Positions 7,575 through 16,286 of a DNA stretch of 54,775 nt are shown piece by piece (position 1 is the first letter of the stretch; every line of letters starts with the position of its first letter). The stretch lies in the NCBI RefSeq assembly GCF_000429945.1, contig NZ_AUCV01000042.1:1-54775 (forward strand). Direction: 5' to 3'. The notes below the pieces were generated by a model. That model had not been told where the DNA came from. It saw nothing but the letters and a program-made list of their open reading frames with translations, and made no database searches. Position numbers and translations under genes: made by a program. Origin of the DNA: Desulfogranum japonicum DSM 18378 (GTDB lineage: Bacteria; Desulfobacterota; Desulfobulbia; Desulfobulbales; Desulfobulbaceae).

Positions 7575-8326
7575 GTAAACTTGATAATTCGAGAAAAAGA
7601 CTCGAACTGCAGTGCTGCACCGCCTACCAGCGCACCATCAATATCCGGTTGCGCCATCAGCGCATCAACGTTCTCAGGTTTGACCGAGCCACCATACAAT
7701 ATTCTTACGCGTTTGGCAACATTTTTATTCATTTTCTCTTCTAAAAGCTGCCGAATAAATGCGTGGACCTCTTGGGCCTGTTCTTTTGTGGCAGTTTTTC
7801 CTGTACCTATAGCCCAAACAGGCTCATAGGCAATAACAACAGATTCCATCTGTTTCTCATTCACACCTTGCAAACCATCTGTTATCTGTTGCTCAAGGAC
7901 GGTAAACGTCTTGTCTGCCTCACGTTCCTCCAGGGTTTCACCTATACAAAATACTGGGACCAGGCCATGTTCCAAAGCGCCGAGAACTCTCTTGTTAATC
8001 ATTTCATCACTTTCACCAAAGATTTGACGTCGTTCAGAATGACCTATAATCGCCATGCCAACATGCAGGTCCTGCAGCATAACAGGAGAAATTTCACCGG
8101 TAAAAGCTCCTTGCTTTTCCCAGCATACATTTTGTGAGCCAACATGCAGTTTTGATCCCTTCACTGCTGCGGTAACTGCATGAAGTGCAGTAAAAGGTGG
8201 TGCCACCATTACCTCTCGATCACTATAGGCATCAGCTACTGGTGCAAGTTGCTCTGCCAGTTCAACGCCCTGGGCAACGGTGAGATGCATTTTCCAGTTC
8301 CCTGCTATCAAAGGTTTTCTGGCCAT
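7571..8326 (-). CDS. tpiA: triosephosphate isomerase
   Basis: It interconverts dihydroxyacetone phosphate and glyceraldehyde-3-phosphate in the cytosol. The 251 residues match the normal family length. Active-site elements are present: GNWKMH with the catalytic Lys (residue 12), IIGHSERR with the catalytic His (about 95), AYEPVWAIGTGKTA with the catalytic Glu (about 166, followed by the flexible loop 6), and the phosphate-binding ILYGGSV. It lies 160 bp after pgk and overlaps secG by four bases. The start is preceded by GAGGAGA. Confidence 0.97.
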   Translation of the reverse strand: MARKPLIAGNWKMHLTVAQGVELAEQLAPVADAYSDREVMVAPPFTALHAVTAAVKGSKLHVGSQNVCWEKQGAFTGEISPVMLQDLHVGMAIIGHSERRQIFGESDEMINKRVLGALEHGLVPVFCIGETLEEREADKTFTVLEQQITDGLQGVNEKQMESVVIAYEPVWAIGTGKTATKEQAQEVHAFIRQLLEEKMNKNVAKRVRILYGGSVKPENVDALMAQPDIDGALVGGAALQFESFSRIIKFT

Positions 8327-8486
8327 GAAAATCTCCTCTCTGGTATTCTTTCAAGCGTTCGGCAGCAAACGGATTCTCCCTGCGAAAAATTGAGCCACCT
8401 GTGGAATATGGTAGAACGCTTAAAGTTATTCTGTGTTGTCAATATTTCCTTCACAGGTGAATGATCACCCTTTTTCGGTCTGATAT

Positions 8487-9659
8487 TTACTGTAAAGCCA
8501 GGACACCTGGTAGTTCCTTACCTTCCATAAGCATTAGAAAAGCTCCGCCGCCAGTGGACATGTAAGAAATATTGTCAGCTTCGCCAGCCTTTTTAATTGC
8601 CGCATTGGAATCCCCCCCACCTGTAACACTGAGCGCATGGGAAGCGGCAACCGTATGGGCAATTGCCATGGTACCCCTGGAAAAAGCATCCATCTCAAAT
8701 GCTCCCATGGGACCATTCCAGACAATGGTTTTAGCCTCATCCAGGGCTTCTGTAAAATACAGTACAGATGCAGGGCCAATATCGAGGGCCATCCATTGAT
8801 CTGGGATATCCTGAATAGTTACCTGTTTGCTTACAGCCTCATTCTCGAATTTTTCAGCTGCAACCACATCAACGGGAAGATAGACTTTTACGCCTTTTTC
8901 AGAAGCCTGTTTGAGTAATGCCGATGCCGTGTCAACAAGATCGTCTTCAACCAACGACGCCCCCACATCATATCCCTGGCTTTTCAGAAAAGTATTGGCC
9001 ATGGCACCGCCAAGGATGAGCCGATCCACTCTGTTCAGCATATTTTCCAGGGCTTGTAATTTGCCAGATACCTTTGCTCCACCTACAATTGCCACCAAAG
9101 GTCGTATAGGGGTATCAATGGAACGTTGAAAATAATCCAACTCTCGTTGCAACAAAAATCCGGGAGCCTTATCTTCGATGACTCCTGCTACTCCCACAAC
9201 GGAAGCATGGGCGCGGTGAGAAACGGCAAAAGCATCATTAATGTATACCTCAGCCAAGGCACCGAGTTGTTGTGCAAACTGTGGGTCGTTTTCGGTTTCC
9301 TGCTTGTAAAACCTGACGTTTTCCAGCATCAATACATCACCGTTCTGCATCTGCTGGATACTTGCTTCAACTTCAGGTCCTATGCAATCCGGTGCAAGGG
9401 TTACCTTTTTGTTAATCAAGGTGGACAGATGCTCTGCCACAGGAGCAAGGGAAAATTTCTCCTGTCTTTCACCTTTCGGCCTTCCCATATGGGTACACAG
9501 AATAATTCGCGCTCCCTGCTCCATTAAATATTCAATGGTTGGCAAGGCCATCTGTATTCGAAGGTCATCTTGTACCCTTCCATTTTCCATGGGGACATTG
9601 AAATCAACTCGGACAAAAACTCTTTTCCCAGACAGGGATAAATCTTGGATTTTTTTCAC
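8487..9659 (-). CDS. pgk: phosphoglycerate kinase
   Basis: It makes ATP from 1,3-bisphosphoglycerate and ADP. The 390-residue product has the substrate-binding RVDFNVP near residue 18, the HMGRPKG loop, the basic patch LENVRFYKQE, NDAFAVSHRAHAS, and the nucleotide-binding GPMGAFE and TGGGDSNAAIKKAG near residues 320-360. The start is GTG, overlapping the rimI stop as GTGA, which shows tight coupling. With gap upstream and tpiA downstream the locus covers the middle of glycolysis and gluconeogenesis. Confidence 0.97.
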   Translation of the reverse strand: MKKIQDLSLSGKRVFVRVDFNVPMENGRVQDDLRIQMALPTIEYLMEQGARIILCTHMGRPKGERQEKFSLAPVAEHLSTLINKKVTLAPDCIGPEVEASIQQMQNGDVLMLENVRFYKQETENDPQFAQQLGALAEVYINDAFAVSHRAHASVVGVAGVIEDKAPGFLLQRELDYFQRSIDTPIRPLVAIVGGAKVSGKLQALENMLNRVDRLILGGAMANTFLKSQGYDVGASLVEDDLVDTASALLKQASEKGVKVYLPVDVVAAEKFENEAVSKQVTIQDIPDQWMALDIGPASVLYFTEALDEAKTIVWNGPMGAFEMDAFSRGTMAIAHTVAASHALSVTGGGDSNAAIKKAGEADNISYMSTGGGAFLMLMEGKELPGVLALQ

Positions 9660-10123
9660 GGGTTCCTCCGATCATCTATAGGTCTCTGTAAAATTATGGC
9701 ATCCTCGAGAGGTTGCGTGTAATAGTTTTTTCTGGTTGCAATAGCAACAAACCCCAACTGTTCGTAAAACACCCTGGCAACGGTGTTGGAACTTCGAACT
9801 TCTAAAAAACAGGTCGTTGCCCCTACAGCGCTCAGAGCTTTGCTTCCCTGCTCCCAGAGGGCCCGCCCTACTCCTTGGCGACGATAATCAGATGCGACCC
9901 CAATGCGTAACAATTCTGCCTCGGAATCCACAAACCTGAAAATCACGTAGCCGCATATCGCCAATCCTTCAACTGCCAGCAGACGAATACCCTTGGGGTA
10001 CTCCAATTCAGCCAGCAACTGGGTATTTGACCAGGGAGTGTCCATACCTTGCACTTCCAAGGTATGGACAACTTCCAGGTCGTCATGAGCAATCGTGCGG
10101 ATTTTAAACCATTTTTTCTGCAA
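9656..10123 (-). CDS. rimI: GNAT acetyltransferase, RimI-like
   Basis: RimI acetylates the N-terminal residue of ribosomal protein S18 in Escherichia coli; related enzymes acetylate other protein N-termini. The 155 residues contain the acetyl-CoA motif RIGVASDYRRQGVGRALWEQ (about 90-110) and the FLEVRSSNTVARVFYEQLGF segment, which is the RimI-type signature. The start appears to be TTG at 10123, 20 bp inside the end of gap. No ATG in this frame precedes the domain, so an unusual start and translational coupling are likely. Placement between gap and pgk is unusual and may simply reflect operon growth. Confidence 0.83.
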   Translation of the reverse strand: MQKKWFKIRTIAHDDLEVVHTLEVQGMDTPWSNTQLLAELEYPKGIRLLAVEGLAICGYVIFRFVDSEAELLRIGVASDYRRQGVGRALWEQGSKALSAVGATTCFLEVRSSNTVARVFYEQLGFVAIATRKNYYTQPLEDAIILQRPIDDRRNP

Positions 10124-11324
10124 CAGATACCGTGAGATCCCCTAACATATTTGTATAACTACCCAACTCATTATCGTACCAGCCATAGATAACCGCCTGA
10201 GTCACAGGGACATCTAGAATTGAAGGAACACTATCTCCGGTAAGAGATACTCCTTTAACATGTTTCAGATTAACTTTGATAGATGCTGTTCGAGTATGGA
10301 TTTCCGTTGATTCGATCACAGCCGCTGCTCTTGGCACTCCAATAATATCTGAAGAGACATTCTGTTCTTTAGAGTGAACCAGATACGGTGTATTTTCCGC
10401 ATACTCGCTGTAGATGGAGTTGATCAAATCTCGTTTTATAGGGTTATCCATCTCATCCTGCAGATTAAGGACAAGCACGATTAACGAGCCTGTGGAAGTT
10501 GGTATACGGACAGACTCGGCAATAAAACCGATTGTCTTCATCTCAGGGATAACAAGACCAAGAGCCTTGGCAGCACCAGTGGTGGTTAAAATGATATTGT
10601 TAAATATCGAACGATTCTTTCGAAGATCCGTAGCCCCTGAAGCTGGCATTCTGTCCAGAACCTGTTGACTGCCCGTTGCGGCATGCACAGTCACCATGGA
10701 TGCTGAAAGCATCCGATCAGCTCCGAAATGATCAAGCAGTGGTTTTATCATGTAGGACAGACAGGTTGTGGTGCAGGAAGCGGCAGATATAATACTGTGA
10801 CGTGATGGATCATAGTCATCATCATTGATGCCCATCACCGTGGTTATCGCGTCTTCAGGCATATCAAGGCCTTTTGCCTTTATTTTAAAAGGTGCAGATA
10901 ACATGACTTTTTCAGCACCGGCCTGAAGATGACCGCGAATGGCTCCTTTTGCGTCATCGGGATCAGCGGTAGGGTCTTTGAACACCCCGGTGGTGTCTAC
11001 CACCAGTCTGACATCATTTGTCTGCCAGCCAATATCTTTCGGATTACGTGCTGTCCTGAGAAAACGAACAGGTACCCCATCGATGGTCATGGTGCCTTCG
11101 GCTTCATTGAAATTCTCAATAACTCTGCCACCCTTATGCCCATGCAGGTACATGCTCAGTCGGCCATAGGAGGAATCTTTCTCTATAGATGCAGCAATAT
11201 CTTCTAAACCAGAGCCCACATTTCTACCAAGATTAACCACAATCTCGGAAAAATGTTTACGTGATACATGATGCCATAATGATAACTTTCCTATTCTACC
11301 AAGTCCGTTCAGTCCAAGCTTCAT
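10104..11324 (-). CDS. gap: glyceraldehyde-3-phosphate dehydrogenase, long form
   Basis: At 406 residues this is longer than the classical enzyme of about 335. The Rossmann start LGLNGLGRIGKLSLWHH is followed by an extended segment before the usual NAD-domain core. The catalytic Cys lies in AASCTTTCLSYM (about 190) and the His in TVHAATGSQQVLD (about 218). The C-terminus has YGWYDNELGSYTNML. It catalyses oxidative phosphorylation of glyceraldehyde-3-phosphate. It heads the rimI-pgk-tpiA-secG unit. A second, classical GAPDH lies at 37981, so the two may work in opposite directions or use different cofactors; the sequence alone does not tell. Confidence 0.9.
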   Translation of the reverse strand: MKLGLNGLGRIGKLSLWHHVSRKHFSEIVVNLGRNVGSGLEDIAASIEKDSSYGRLSMYLHGHKGGRVIENFNEAEGTMTIDGVPVRFLRTARNPKDIGWQTNDVRLVVDTTGVFKDPTADPDDAKGAIRGHLQAGAEKVMLSAPFKIKAKGLDMPEDAITTVMGINDDDYDPSRHSIISAASCTTTCLSYMIKPLLDHFGADRMLSASMVTVHAATGSQQVLDRMPASGATDLRKNRSIFNNIILTTTGAAKALGLVIPEMKTIGFIAESVRIPTSTGSLIVLVLNLQDEMDNPIKRDLINSIYSEYAENTPYLVHSKEQNVSSDIIGVPRAAAVIESTEIHTRTASIKVNLKHVKGVSLTGDSVPSILDVPVTQAVIYGWYDNELGSYTNMLGDLTVSVAEKMV

Positions 11325-11947
11325 GGGCCTTGTTCTCCTCTCTTATGTAATGGTTGCAAGTATATAGCGAACTTAATTATAGCCTGTTGGCAACTACAAA
11401 CGTAACTACTCATAAGGGAAACGAATAAACTTGAAACTCCCCCTGTATTTATAACTGGTTACAGGGTGCCTGAGATTTTCGCAATCAGGATGGCGCAGCG
11501 TATTGGTCATACATAAGCCAGACTGATCGCGGCAAGATCAGATGCACGGTGAGCAGTTACCTACAAACATAAGTAGACAACAGGTGAGAGCGCTGCTCCT
11601 TGTATTCAAGGCAACGCCGGTAATTTCTTATTGCCCGGTTGTGAGCTCCTGAGTATAACAAATAATCGTTTCTCATACTTGTTACACAAAGAGTCGCATC
11701 CCTGAACGGATGAAAGAGACTTCACCCATCTTTTCACCTGGCATTGGCAGTATGTGACATACCGTATCACGCCTGAAACTTGCCTGTTACTGAAAAATAA
11801 ACTTTAGAGAAAACCGGACTAAAGAAGAAACCGAGGATGTCCCTCCTTTCCTTATGAAATAAAAATCTACCTGAAAATGTCTACTCCCCTCATTTTTCCA
11901 CTCAATGCCTGAGCAGATTCAGGTTGTACCTTTCTTAACAGATTGTT
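11325..11947. other. long intergenic region before gap and sfsA
   Basis: This 620-bp stretch separates the divergent gap and sfsA genes. It contains copy 1 of a dispersed repeat at 11452-11570. A TATAAT facing gap lies at about 11377-11382 on the minus strand, without a good -35. The rest (11571-11947) has several short inverted repeats but no reading frame or RNA family that I recognise. Confidence 0.35.
11452..11570. repeat. dispersed repeat family B, copy 1
   Basis: This block begins aactggttacagggtgc, continues tgagatttt and ends gagcagttacctacaaac. It shares its ends and the GGGTGC-TC-GATTT core with copies at 23952-24054 and 46616-46697. The outer ends GTAACTG and CAGTTAC are complementary, giving short terminal inverted repeats. 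This copy is the most diverged in the middle. Confidence 0.45.
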
Positions 11948-11978
11948 TTGACAGCTCAGTACAACTTACGATTATATT
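11948..11978 (+). promoter_or_regulatory. probable sigma70-type promoter of sfsA
   Basis: A perfect -35 TTGACA (11948-11953) is followed after 19 bp by TATATT (11973-11978); TTATAT at 11972 gives an 18-bp spacer. Transcription would begin near 11985, leaving a leader of about 28 bases before the sfsA ATG. Confidence 0.5.
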
Positions 11979-12012
11979 ATTACTTTACCACTGATTTATC
12001 AGCCTTAAAAAA

Positions 12013-12714
12013 ATGCTACTTCCAAAACAACAGACTGGCGCTACCCTGCTGAAGCGCTATAAACGTTTTCTGGCAGACGTCCAACTTGAGGACGGATCCA
12101 TACTGACCGTTCATTGTCCAAACAGCGGGTCAATGCTTGGATGTTCTTCTCCGGGACTGCCCGTAATAATCTCTCGCTCCAATAATCCCAAACGGAAATA
12201 TCCATGGACTCTGGAACTTGTCAAGCTTGACCAATACTGGGTTGGTGTCAATACCTCTCTAACCAATAAGCTGGTTCATGAGGCATTGCAAAATGGGCAG
12301 ATTAACAATTTTGCTGCAATCAGTTCCATTCAACCTGAGGTAAAAATTTCAGAGAAAAGCCGCCTGGATTTCATGCTGGAACACAGGGACAAAACACAAA
12401 AAACGTATTTGGAAGTCAAAAATTGCTCCCTGGCACATAACGGGACAGCTCTCTTCCCGGATGCGGTCACAGCCCGCGGCACGAAGCACCTGGAAGAACT
12501 CATTCGCCTTTTACAGCAGGGCCATGACGCAGCGCTCATATTCTGTATTCAACGTGAAGATGCCCTTTCCTTCCGGCCTGCGGCGGATATTGATCCCAAA
12601 TATGCCGATACCCTGCATAAAGCGAAAAAGGCTGGAGTAAAGCTCCTGGCCTATAAAGCCCACGTCTCACCAAACGAAATCTACATCCAGCAGGAAGTAC
12701 CTGTGTCTGTATGA
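12013..12714 (+). CDS. sfsA: sugar fermentation stimulation protein A homologue
   Basis: SfsA is a conserved protein named for its effect on maltose use in Escherichia coli; it has an OB-like N-terminal part and a nuclease-like C-terminal part, and its true role is unsettled. The 233 residues show the family motifs CPNSGSMLGC (about 35-44), YPWTLELVK, WVGVNTSLTN, RLDFMLE, TYLEVKNCSL, FPDAVTARGTKHLEELI and AALIFCIQRED. The acidic and Lys residues in DFMLE and EVKN resemble a PD-(D/E)XK site. It is a single gene with a short leader and no obvious Shine-Dalgarno sequence. Confidence 0.94.
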   Translation: MLLPKQQTGATLLKRYKRFLADVQLEDGSILTVHCPNSGSMLGCSSPGLPVIISRSNNPKRKYPWTLELVKLDQYWVGVNTSLTNKLVHEALQNGQINNFAAISSIQPEVKISEKSRLDFMLEHRDKTQKTYLEVKNCSLAHNGTALFPDAVTARGTKHLEELIRLLQQGHDAALIFCIQREDALSFRPAADIDPKYADTLHKAKKAGVKLLAYKAHVSPNEIYIQQEVPVSV

Positions 12715-12899
12715 TTCGCATAGAGTTTCAGCCTCATCGTTTACCAGCACCTGCGGGGACTCGGCGTTTGGTCGCCTGCCTCTGTGCGCCACACCACTGT
12801 GCAGATATGAAAAGATGGTAACCATTTCTAACCATGGGATGATAATTACATATCCAGATCGTGGTAAACAGCTGCATTTTTCCAAATGCTACAAGCTAA

Positions 12900-13060
12900 G
12901 GGTCACGGAAAAAATAAATTATCCAATCTTACTTGTCTCTTAACTCGGTAACGTTGTCGCGTCAATGGCTCAATACGGCCAGTATGGAACCATTGACGCG
13001 ACAATGTTACCAAACCGATATCCTACGCAATTTTTGGATGTGTATTATTTTCCGCGACCC
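12900..13060. repeat. 161-bp palindromic repeat family A, copy 1
   Basis: The unit has terminal inverted repeats (GGGTCACGGAAAA and TTTTCCGCGACCC) and a central palindrome with 22-bp arms at 12947-12968 and 12990-13011 around a 21-base loop. It matches copies at 28864-29024 (inverted) and 53139-53299 over the full length. Its right end lies inside the pyrC reading frame, providing that gene's stop codon and last residues. It carries no gene, so it resembles a miniature non-autonomous element. The other 185 bp of the sfsA-pyrC gap (12715-12899) show nothing recognisable. Confidence 0.85.
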
Positions 13061-14321
13061 CAAACTGCACTATTCCATCCACCATGGTCAACACAGCCCT
13101 GCCTTTAAATTGCTGACCGATAAAAGGAGAATTCTTACTTTTGGAAACGATCATTTCTTCTGTGTATGTGAACACATCTTCAGGGTCTATGATCGTTATA
13201 TCTGCTCGTGCTCCTGGTGACAAATGCCCCCCTTGCACGCCCAGAATCTTTGCAGGCCAAACGGACATCAATTCAACCATTCGTGAAAAATCTAAAACAT
13301 TCTCCTGCACCAGCCTGAGCGTAAGGGGTAAGGCTGTTTCCAGCCCGATAATGCCGTTTGCTGCAGCATCAAACTCAAGCTCTTTTTCTAAAATGGAATG
13401 GGGGGCATGATCTGTAGCTATGACATCAATAGTTCCGTCACACAAGGCAGATCTTACAGCATCCACATCTGCCTGCTGCCGCAGTGGAGGATTCATTTTT
13501 GCGTTGGTATCATACCCTGTGACGGCATCGTCGGTCAGGCTGAAATAATGAGGGGCTGTTTCAGCCGTTACACGAACTCCCCGCTGCTTAGCCGCCCGGA
13601 TAAGCTCCAAAGACTGGGCACAACTTACATGAGCGATATGCACGGGCTTTCCGGTAAACTCAGCCAAAGCGATATCCCGGTAAACCATCACCGACTCTGC
13701 AGCAACAGGGATACCTTTTAAACCCAGGAGTGTTGAGGTACTCCCTTCGTTCATCACCCCTGTACTCAACGCGGGATCCTCACAGTGGGAAATCACAGTT
13801 AACTGAAAGTCACTGGCATATTCCAGGGCACGTCGCATCAGCTGACTGTCTGTTACGGGAACTCCATCATCAGAAACCGCAACTGCCCCGTTCTCACGCA
13901 GGTCGCCCATTTCGGTCAACTCGTGTCCGTTGCTCCCCTTACTAATGGCACACACGGGATAAACACGAGCAGGCGCTTCTCTGGCCTTGTCCAGTATAAA
14001 ACGGCATACAGAAGCGCTGTCATTTACGGGGCTGGTATTTGGCATACATGCCACTGCTGTAAAACCACCATGTACAGCACTGCGTGTACCGGAAAGGATA
14101 TCTTCCTTATATTCCTGACCAGGTTCCCGCAAATGGACGTGCATATCAATCAGTCCGGGGACAACGATTTGTCCCTTTGCGTCAATAATTTGAACATCTG
14201 CAGGCAAGCTTGCAGCATCATCTGTAATTTTTCCATTCAAGACATAGATGTCCTGACATTGATCAACAGCATTTACCGGATCAATAACCCGGCCCTGTTT
14301 GATAATCCATGAAGTATTCAT
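13023..14321 (-). CDS. pyrC: dihydroorotase, class I
   Basis: It closes carbamoyl-aspartate to dihydroorotate in pyrimidine synthesis. The product is about 432 residues. Metal ligands are visible in DMHVHLREPGQEYKEDI (about 60-76), ISHCEDPAL, HIAHVSC and the catalytic IATDHAPHS (about 305). The long form with HLREPGQEYKED marks the class I or PyrC2-type. The frame opens at GTG 14327, but I prefer ATG 14321; neither has a good ribosome-binding site. The last dozen residues (GVAENNTHPKIA) and the stop are encoded by a dispersed repeat. It follows pyrB by 40 bp on the same strand. Confidence 0.94.
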   Translation of the reverse strand: MNTSWIIKQGRVIDPVNAVDQCQDIYVLNGKITDDAASLPADVQIIDAKGQIVVPGLIDMHVHLREPGQEYKEDILSGTRSAVHGGFTAVACMPNTSPVNDSASVCRFILDKAREAPARVYPVCAISKGSNGHELTEMGDLRENGAVAVSDDGVPVTDSQLMRRALEYASDFQLTVISHCEDPALSTGVMNEGSTSTLLGLKGIPVAAESVMVYRDIALAEFTGKPVHIAHVSCAQSLELIRAAKQRGVRVTAETAPHYFSLTDDAVTGYDTNAKMNPPLRQQADVDAVRSALCDGTIDVIATDHAPHSILEKELEFDAAANGIIGLETALPLTLRLVQENVLDFSRMVELMSVWPAKILGVQGGHLSPGARADITIIDPEDVFTYTEEMIVSKSKNSPFIGQQFKGRAVLTMVDGIVQFGVAENNTHPKIA

Positions 14322-14366
14322 GAACACTAGATATAAGCAAATATTTCAGTGAAACGGCAAACAGTA

Positions 14367-15305
14367 TTATGAATTGCCCATCACCAGATAGAGTAATGCC
14401 ATACGAACAGCTACACCATTGGTAACCTGATTCAGAATGACAGACTGAGAACAGTCCGCAACATCCGGGCTCATTTCAATTCCCCGATTAACAGGACCAG
14501 GATGCATAACCAGAGCATCTGGTTTTGCAAGGGCTAATATTTTTTTTGAGATGCCGAAATGCCGGGCATACTCACGGAATGAAGGAAGCAATGGATCGTT
14601 CTGGCGTTCTTTCTGAATACGCAGGGTCATAACCACATCTGCATCACGTACAGCGTCCGGCAAGGAAGACTCAACCACTGCGCCTAATTGTTCCAACCCC
14701 TTGGGAACCAAGGTCGAAGGTCCATATACATGGACACTGGAACCCATTTTAGTAAACCCTTCGATACCGGAGTGAGCTACCCTGCTATGCATGATATCGC
14801 CAACAATGGCAACTTTAAGATCATGCAGACGCCCCTTGTGCTCTTTCACGGTCATCATATCCAAAAGCCCCTGGGAAGGATGTTCATGGGCACCATCGCC
14901 GGCATTGATGACAGAGGCGTTCACATACTTGGCAAGTAAATGGGGTGCTCCTGAAAATGAATGCCTGATAATGATAATATCAGGGTGCATTGCTGAAATA
15001 TTACGGGCAGTATCTATGAGCGTTTCACCTTTCGTTGTACTGCTTGTGGACGGTGATATATTAAACGTATCTGCGCTCATCCTCTTCGCAGCCACCTCAA
15101 AACTCAGCCTGGTACGGGTGGACGGCTCGAAAAAGAGATTGATAATCGTATGCCCCCTAAGTGTAGGCACCTTTTTGATGGGGCGAGCAGATATTTCCTT
15201 AAAAGAATCTGCAGTGTTCAATATGTGGGTGATATCATCTGGAGAGAGTTGATCAATACCCAGTACATGTCGATGGGGAAAAAAATATCCTGTTGCCACG
15301 TGCAC
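14367..15305 (-). CDS. pyrB: aspartate carbamoyltransferase catalytic subunit
   Basis: It condenses carbamoyl phosphate with aspartate, the committed step of pyrimidine synthesis. The 312 residues contain the carbamoyl-phosphate motif [18 protein letters not shown] (about 57-74), the catalytic [18 protein letters not shown] segment (about 137) and [11 protein letters not shown] near residue 268. The start is a GTG at 15305, or GTG two codons further in, which has GGAG at better spacing. It begins six bases after the lepB stop and is followed by pyrC. No pyrI regulatory subunit is visible next to it. Confidence 0.96.
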   Translation of the reverse strand: MHVATGYFFPHRHVLGIDQLSPDDITHILNTADSFKEISARPIKKVPTLRGHTIINLFFEPSTRTRLSFEVAAKRMSADTFNISPSTSSTTKGETLIDTARNISAMHPDIIIIRHSFSGAPHLLAKYVNASVINAGDGAHEHPSQGLLDMMTVKEHKGRLHDLKVAIVGDIMHSRVAHSGIEGFTKMGSSVHVYGPSTLVPKGLEQLGAVVESSLPDAVRDADVVMTLRIQKERQNDPLLPSFREYARHFGISKKILALAKPDALVMHPGPVNRGIEMSPDVADCSQSVILNQVTNGVAVRMALLYLVMGNS

Positions 15306-15311
15306 TCCGGT

Positions 15312-15962
15312 TCAATGAACAATGTCACAAATACGACCCCAGCGGATGGACCTGAAGCGATCAATGGAAAAGAAATCTTTCTGGACATCCCAGGACCAAT
15401 AGATCATGAAAGCTTTGCCTCGCACTGCCTGTAAGTCGACAAACCCCCAAAAACGCCCATCATGGGAATTATCCCGGTTATCTCCCATAACAAAAAGGCT
15501 ATGGGCTGGAACAGTTACCGGGCCAAAATTATCCCTTGGCCCATAGACTGCTGACAAAATATTGTCATCCCTATGAACACCATGGGCATCTGCAAACGGT
15601 ACACCATCAATATATACCTTTTTATCACGAATTTCTACAGTCTGTCCTTCTGTCGCGATGACACGTTTGATGTAGTCCAATTTAGGATTTTCAGGATATT
15701 TAAAAACAATAATATCGTTGGGTTGAGGGTTCTTTACAGGTATAACCACTTTTCCGGTAAAAGGTACCTTCACACCATAAATAAATTTATTTACAAGAAT
15801 ATGGTCGCCAATTTGCAAGGTTGGCAGCATTGAGCCCGAAGGGATTTTAAATGCCTGCACAACAAATGTGCGTATAAACAGAGCCAAGATCAACGCGATG
15901 ACAATGGCTTCGAAATTTTCACGTACAGCAGATTTTTTTTGTGGGGATTTGAGAGAAGTCAC
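15312..15962 (-). CDS. lepB: signal peptidase I
   Basis: It removes signal peptides from secreted proteins at the outer face of the inner membrane. The catalytic Ser lies in FKIPSGSMLPTL and the general-base Lys in LDYIKRVIATEGQ; the MGDNRDNSHDGRFWGFV box is also present. A single N-terminal membrane segment (VIALILALFIRTFVVQAF) anchors it. The frame runs open to an ATG at 16070, but the added 36 residues are not family-like. GTG at 15962, with AGAGG seven bases upstream, gives a normal 216-residue protein. It heads lepB-pyrB-pyrC. Confidence 0.93.
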   Translation of the reverse strand: MTSLKSPQKKSAVRENFEAIVIALILALFIRTFVVQAFKIPSGSMLPTLQIGDHILVNKFIYGVKVPFTGKVVIPVKNPQPNDIIVFKYPENPKLDYIKRVIATEGQTVEIRDKKVYIDGVPFADAHGVHRDDNILSAVYGPRDNFGPVTVPAHSLFVMGDNRDNSHDGRFWGFVDLQAVRGKAFMIYWSWDVQKDFFSIDRFRSIRWGRICDIVH

Positions 15963-16180
15963 TCGTGAGCCTCTAAAAGAGATATTGGATATGAAATTGG
16001 ATGGCAAGCTACCCCATAGCTGATGAAAATTCAAGCAGGATTTCGAGTGCAACCAATGCACACTATTCATAAAATCATTTCAGGAAGTTAACCAAATACA
16101 AGGAGATAAAGAACAAAATCCAGCCATATCTATCCCCTTGTTTTTAATGAAAGAAAAACATAAAAAAACGAGCTCAACTC

Positions 16181-16212
16181 TTGACAAAGGCTGGTGTTTA
16201 TGTGCTTAATAC
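16181..16212 (+). promoter_or_regulatory. possible promoter of the pilM operon
   Basis: TTGACA at 16181-16186 is followed by TAATAC at 16207-16212, but the 20-bp spacer is long. It is the best sigma70-like candidate in the 216-bp gap between divergent lepB and pilM. A sigma54 match (GG-N10-GC) was looked for and is off by one base. Confidence 0.3.
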
Positions 16213-16286
16213 TAAAAGATAGACGCACGCTTCCCTTTTGTGCTGTCAATTCAAGCTTCTGCATTCAATATTTCTAAGAGAACATT

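Noticed and set aside
16181-16212. Sigma54-type promoter before pilM
   Set aside because: GG and GC are separated by nine rather than ten bases, so the consensus is not met.
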